A stretch of 64,000 nucleotides of DNA, from contig NC_012796.1 in the NCBI RefSeq assembly GCF_000010665.1, positions 3,501,501-3,565,500 of the forward strand, given 5' to 3'. The position numbers and the translations under genes are program-made. Shown here piece by piece: positions 62,444 through 64,000 of the stretch (position 1 is the stretch's first letter; the number at the start of each line of letters is the position of its first letter). This DNA is from Solidesulfovibrio magneticus RS-1. GTDB lineage: Bacteria; Desulfobacterota; Desulfovibrionia; Desulfovibrionales; Desulfovibrionaceae. Below the pieces are notes generated by a model. The model was not told the DNA's origin and did no database searches. It saw nothing but the letters and a program-made list of their open reading frames with translations.

Positions 62444-63973
62444 CTAAATATAGCTGACCAGGGACAGGTTCATCACCGTACTCGAGGACTTGAGCACGGC
62501 CTGATAGGCCAGCTCCTGCTGGGCCAGCTTGGTGATGAGCTCGGTCAAGTCGGCGTCCTCGGTCTTGCTCAGGGTATCCCCAGCGTTCTCGGCCAGGGTG
62601 TCGACCATGACGCCGGCCGCCGTCACCCGGTTTTCCCGCGCGCCAACCGAGGCGGCCACGGTGAGCACCTGCTCCTGGGACGCCGTCAGCTGGTCCAGGG
62701 CTTCCTGGCAACCCTGCTGGTTGTTGGTTTCGAGGTAGCCCACGAGCTTGCCCACGGTCTCGAACAGGTTGGCATCGACCGAGCCTTCGAAGGTCACGGC
62801 CTGCCCGTTGTAGACGCCGCCGAAGATGTCCTTGCCCACGCCGTTGACCGTGACCGAGTCCGTGGGGGAAATGGCCACACTGATGTCGGCGGTGCTGGGC
62901 TGGATGAAAAACTGGCTGCCGGAAACCACGGTGCCGGCGCTGTCGAGGGTCAGCGAGCCGCCGGGCACGGGCAGGCTCACCGTCGTGCCGCTGGGCGTGC
63001 CCGAGGTGTTGCCCGACACCCAGGAGCGGCCGCCGTCGGTGCTGTAGGAATAGGCAAAGGGCGCGCTGAAATCGCAGTCCTCGTCCAGACGCACGGCGAC
63101 GTTGCCGGAAAATACCCCGGCCGCCGAGGCCGTGGCCCCGGAGTTGGTCGCGTCGATGACGGTCACGCCGTCGTTGGTGTTGCCGTTGTAGACCGCCGTG
63201 GGCCGGATCCACATCCAGGTGCCGTTTTCGTCCTCGTGGTCGGCGCAGGCCGTGACGGTGTCCAGGGCGTCGTTGTCCAGGGTCATGGTCACGCCGCCGA
63301 GGTTGAGTTCCTGGGGATCGTCGGTGGTGGCGGTATTGTAGGAGCCGGTGGTCCAGGTGGTCCCGCCGTCGGCGGAGTAGGAAAACGCCGGCTGGTGTCC
63401 GGCGGTGTCGGTGCCCATGAACTGCACCAGCAGCGTGGAATTGCTGGAGCCGGTGAGGGTGAAGCCGCCGTTGGAAGCGGCGACCGCCGCATTGAAGGTC
63501 TCGTCGTTGGAGTTCATCCACAGGGCCTCGGAGAAGGCTTCGGTATCCACCTTCTGGCCGGCGAACAGGGACTGCCCGCTGTACTCGGTGTTGGCCAGGG
63601 AGATGAGCTGCTGGAAATACTGGCGCACGGCCGAGGCGATCTCTCCCCGGTTCTCCTCGGTGACGGACCCCGTGGCCCCCTGCTCGGCATAGCCCTTGAT
63701 GGAGGTGATGAGCGTGCTGACCGAGGTCAGCGCGCTGTCGGACTGGGTCAGCCAGCCTTCGGCGCTGGTGATGTTGCGCTTGTACTGGGTGAGCTGGCTG
63801 ATGTCGCAGCGCGTCTGGAGCACCAAGGCCGCGCCGTTGGGATCGTCGGAGGGCGCGTTGATGCGCTTTTGGGTGGACGACTGGAGATTGGTCTCCATGA
63901 GCCGGCTCAAGGCGGCATTGTTTTGCCGGACGATGGAGCCGTAGATGCTTTGCTGGGCGACGCGCATGACCAT
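62444..63973 (-). CDS. flgL: Flagellar hook-associated protein 3 (hook-filament junction)
   Basis: 509 residues from ATG 63973, with GGAGG 6 nt upstream. The N-terminal flagellin-like helix is RVAQQSIYGSIVRQNNAALSRLMETNLQSSTQKRINAPSDDPNGAALV, and the C-terminus ends with the matching helix ELAYQAVLKSSSTVMNLSLVSYI. A central insertion of about 200 residues, rich in Gly, Ser and Thr and with repeated YSTDGGxxW patterns (FSYSADGGTTWTTG and YSYSTDGGRSWVSG), makes it far larger than the 317-residue enterobacterial protein. It joins hook and filament. The gene continues a flagellar operon lying outside the window. Confidence 0.93.
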   Translation of the reverse strand: MVMRVAQQSIYGSIVRQNNAALSRLMETNLQSSTQKRINAPSDDPNGAALVLQTRCDISQLTQYKRNITSAEGWLTQSDSALTSVSTLITSIKGYAEQGATGSVTEENRGEIASAVRQYFQQLISLANTEYSGQSLFAGQKVDTEAFSEALWMNSNDETFNAAVAASNGGFTLTGSSNSTLLVQFMGTDTAGHQPAFSYSADGGTTWTTGSYNTATTDDPQELNLGGVTMTLDNDALDTVTACADHEDENGTWMWIRPTAVYNGNTNDGVTVIDATNSGATASAAGVFSGNVAVRLDEDCDFSAPFAYSYSTDGGRSWVSGNTSGTPSGTTVSLPVPGGSLTLDSAGTVVSGSQFFIQPSTADISVAISPTDSVTVNGVGKDIFGGVYNGQAVTFEGSVDANLFETVGKLVGYLETNNQQGCQEALDQLTASQEQVLTVAASVGARENRVTAAGVMVDTLAENAGDTLSKTEDADLTELITKLAQQELAYQAVLKSSSTVMNLSLVSYI

Positions 63974-64000
63974 GGTGAACCTCCGGGAGCCTAGTTTTTG

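Overview
The window is GC-rich (coding DNA strongly G/C at third codon positions). It looks like a chromosomal segment of a Desulfovibrio-type sulfate reducer, possibly near Solidesulfovibrio/Desulfovibrio magneticus. Evidence: the flgL-csrA-fliW / DVU0524-like-flgM block has the D. vulgaris order, the Thi4 thiazole synthase is of the non-suicidal His type typical of sulfide-rich anaerobes, a four-cluster ferredoxin sits beside a GltD-like flavoprotein, and c-di-GMP signalling genes are numerous. The genus is inferred from family knowledge and gene order; no search was run.

Layout. 1-2333: polar amino-acid ABC transporter, binding protein cut by the window edge. 2393-5536 (minus): an AT-richer DUF4145 gene, a TPR protein, and the ferredoxin/flavoprotein pair. 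5656-10798 (plus): EamA permease, REC-GGDEF cyclase, and a second amino-acid ABC transporter with two permeases. 11027-17145: FAD-linked 2-hydroxyacid oxidase, GNAT, TPR-methyltransferase fusion, periplasmic-sensor GGDEF. 17387-23901: nadE, a flagellin-like gene behind a sigma-28-type promoter, a small zinc-finger protein, a hybrid histidine kinase and a third GGDEF protein. 24035-37868 (minus): the conserved translation/transcription block tRNA-Thr-Tyr-Gly-Thr, tuf, rpmG, tRNA-Trp, secE, nusG, rplK, rplA, rplJ, rplL, rpoB, rpoC. 38121-41181: ftsH and a beta-propeller protein. 41289-44784 (minus): rpmE, DUF1385, prfA, prmC. 44949-48638: thiC, gpmA and der. 48987-53957: envelope or unknown proteins, an arylsulfotransferase-like propeller, a 58-residue secreted peptide and a coiled-coil protein. 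54182-57763: gatB, mtnA, thi4. 57937-60557 (minus): nadK translationally coupled to a divergent DUF89/ARMT1-like protein. 60690-63973: the flagellar regulatory block.

Three things stand out beyond ordinary genes. (1) Seven copies of a roughly 50-70 bp intergenic element with a fixed GATGCCTCCGGCGG-like head and a palindrome whose sequence changes while its pairing is kept. Six of the seven begin 8-17 nt after a stop codon, in the orientation of the gene just ended. (2) Three sigma-28-type promoters, two in the flgM region and one in front of the flagellin-like gene 40 kb away, which suggests that gene belongs to the flagellar regulon. (3) NAD kinase overlapping by 4 bp a large DUF89 protein whose conserved DN metal motif reads DT. 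No CRISPR array, rRNA, insertion sequence or prophage was seen.
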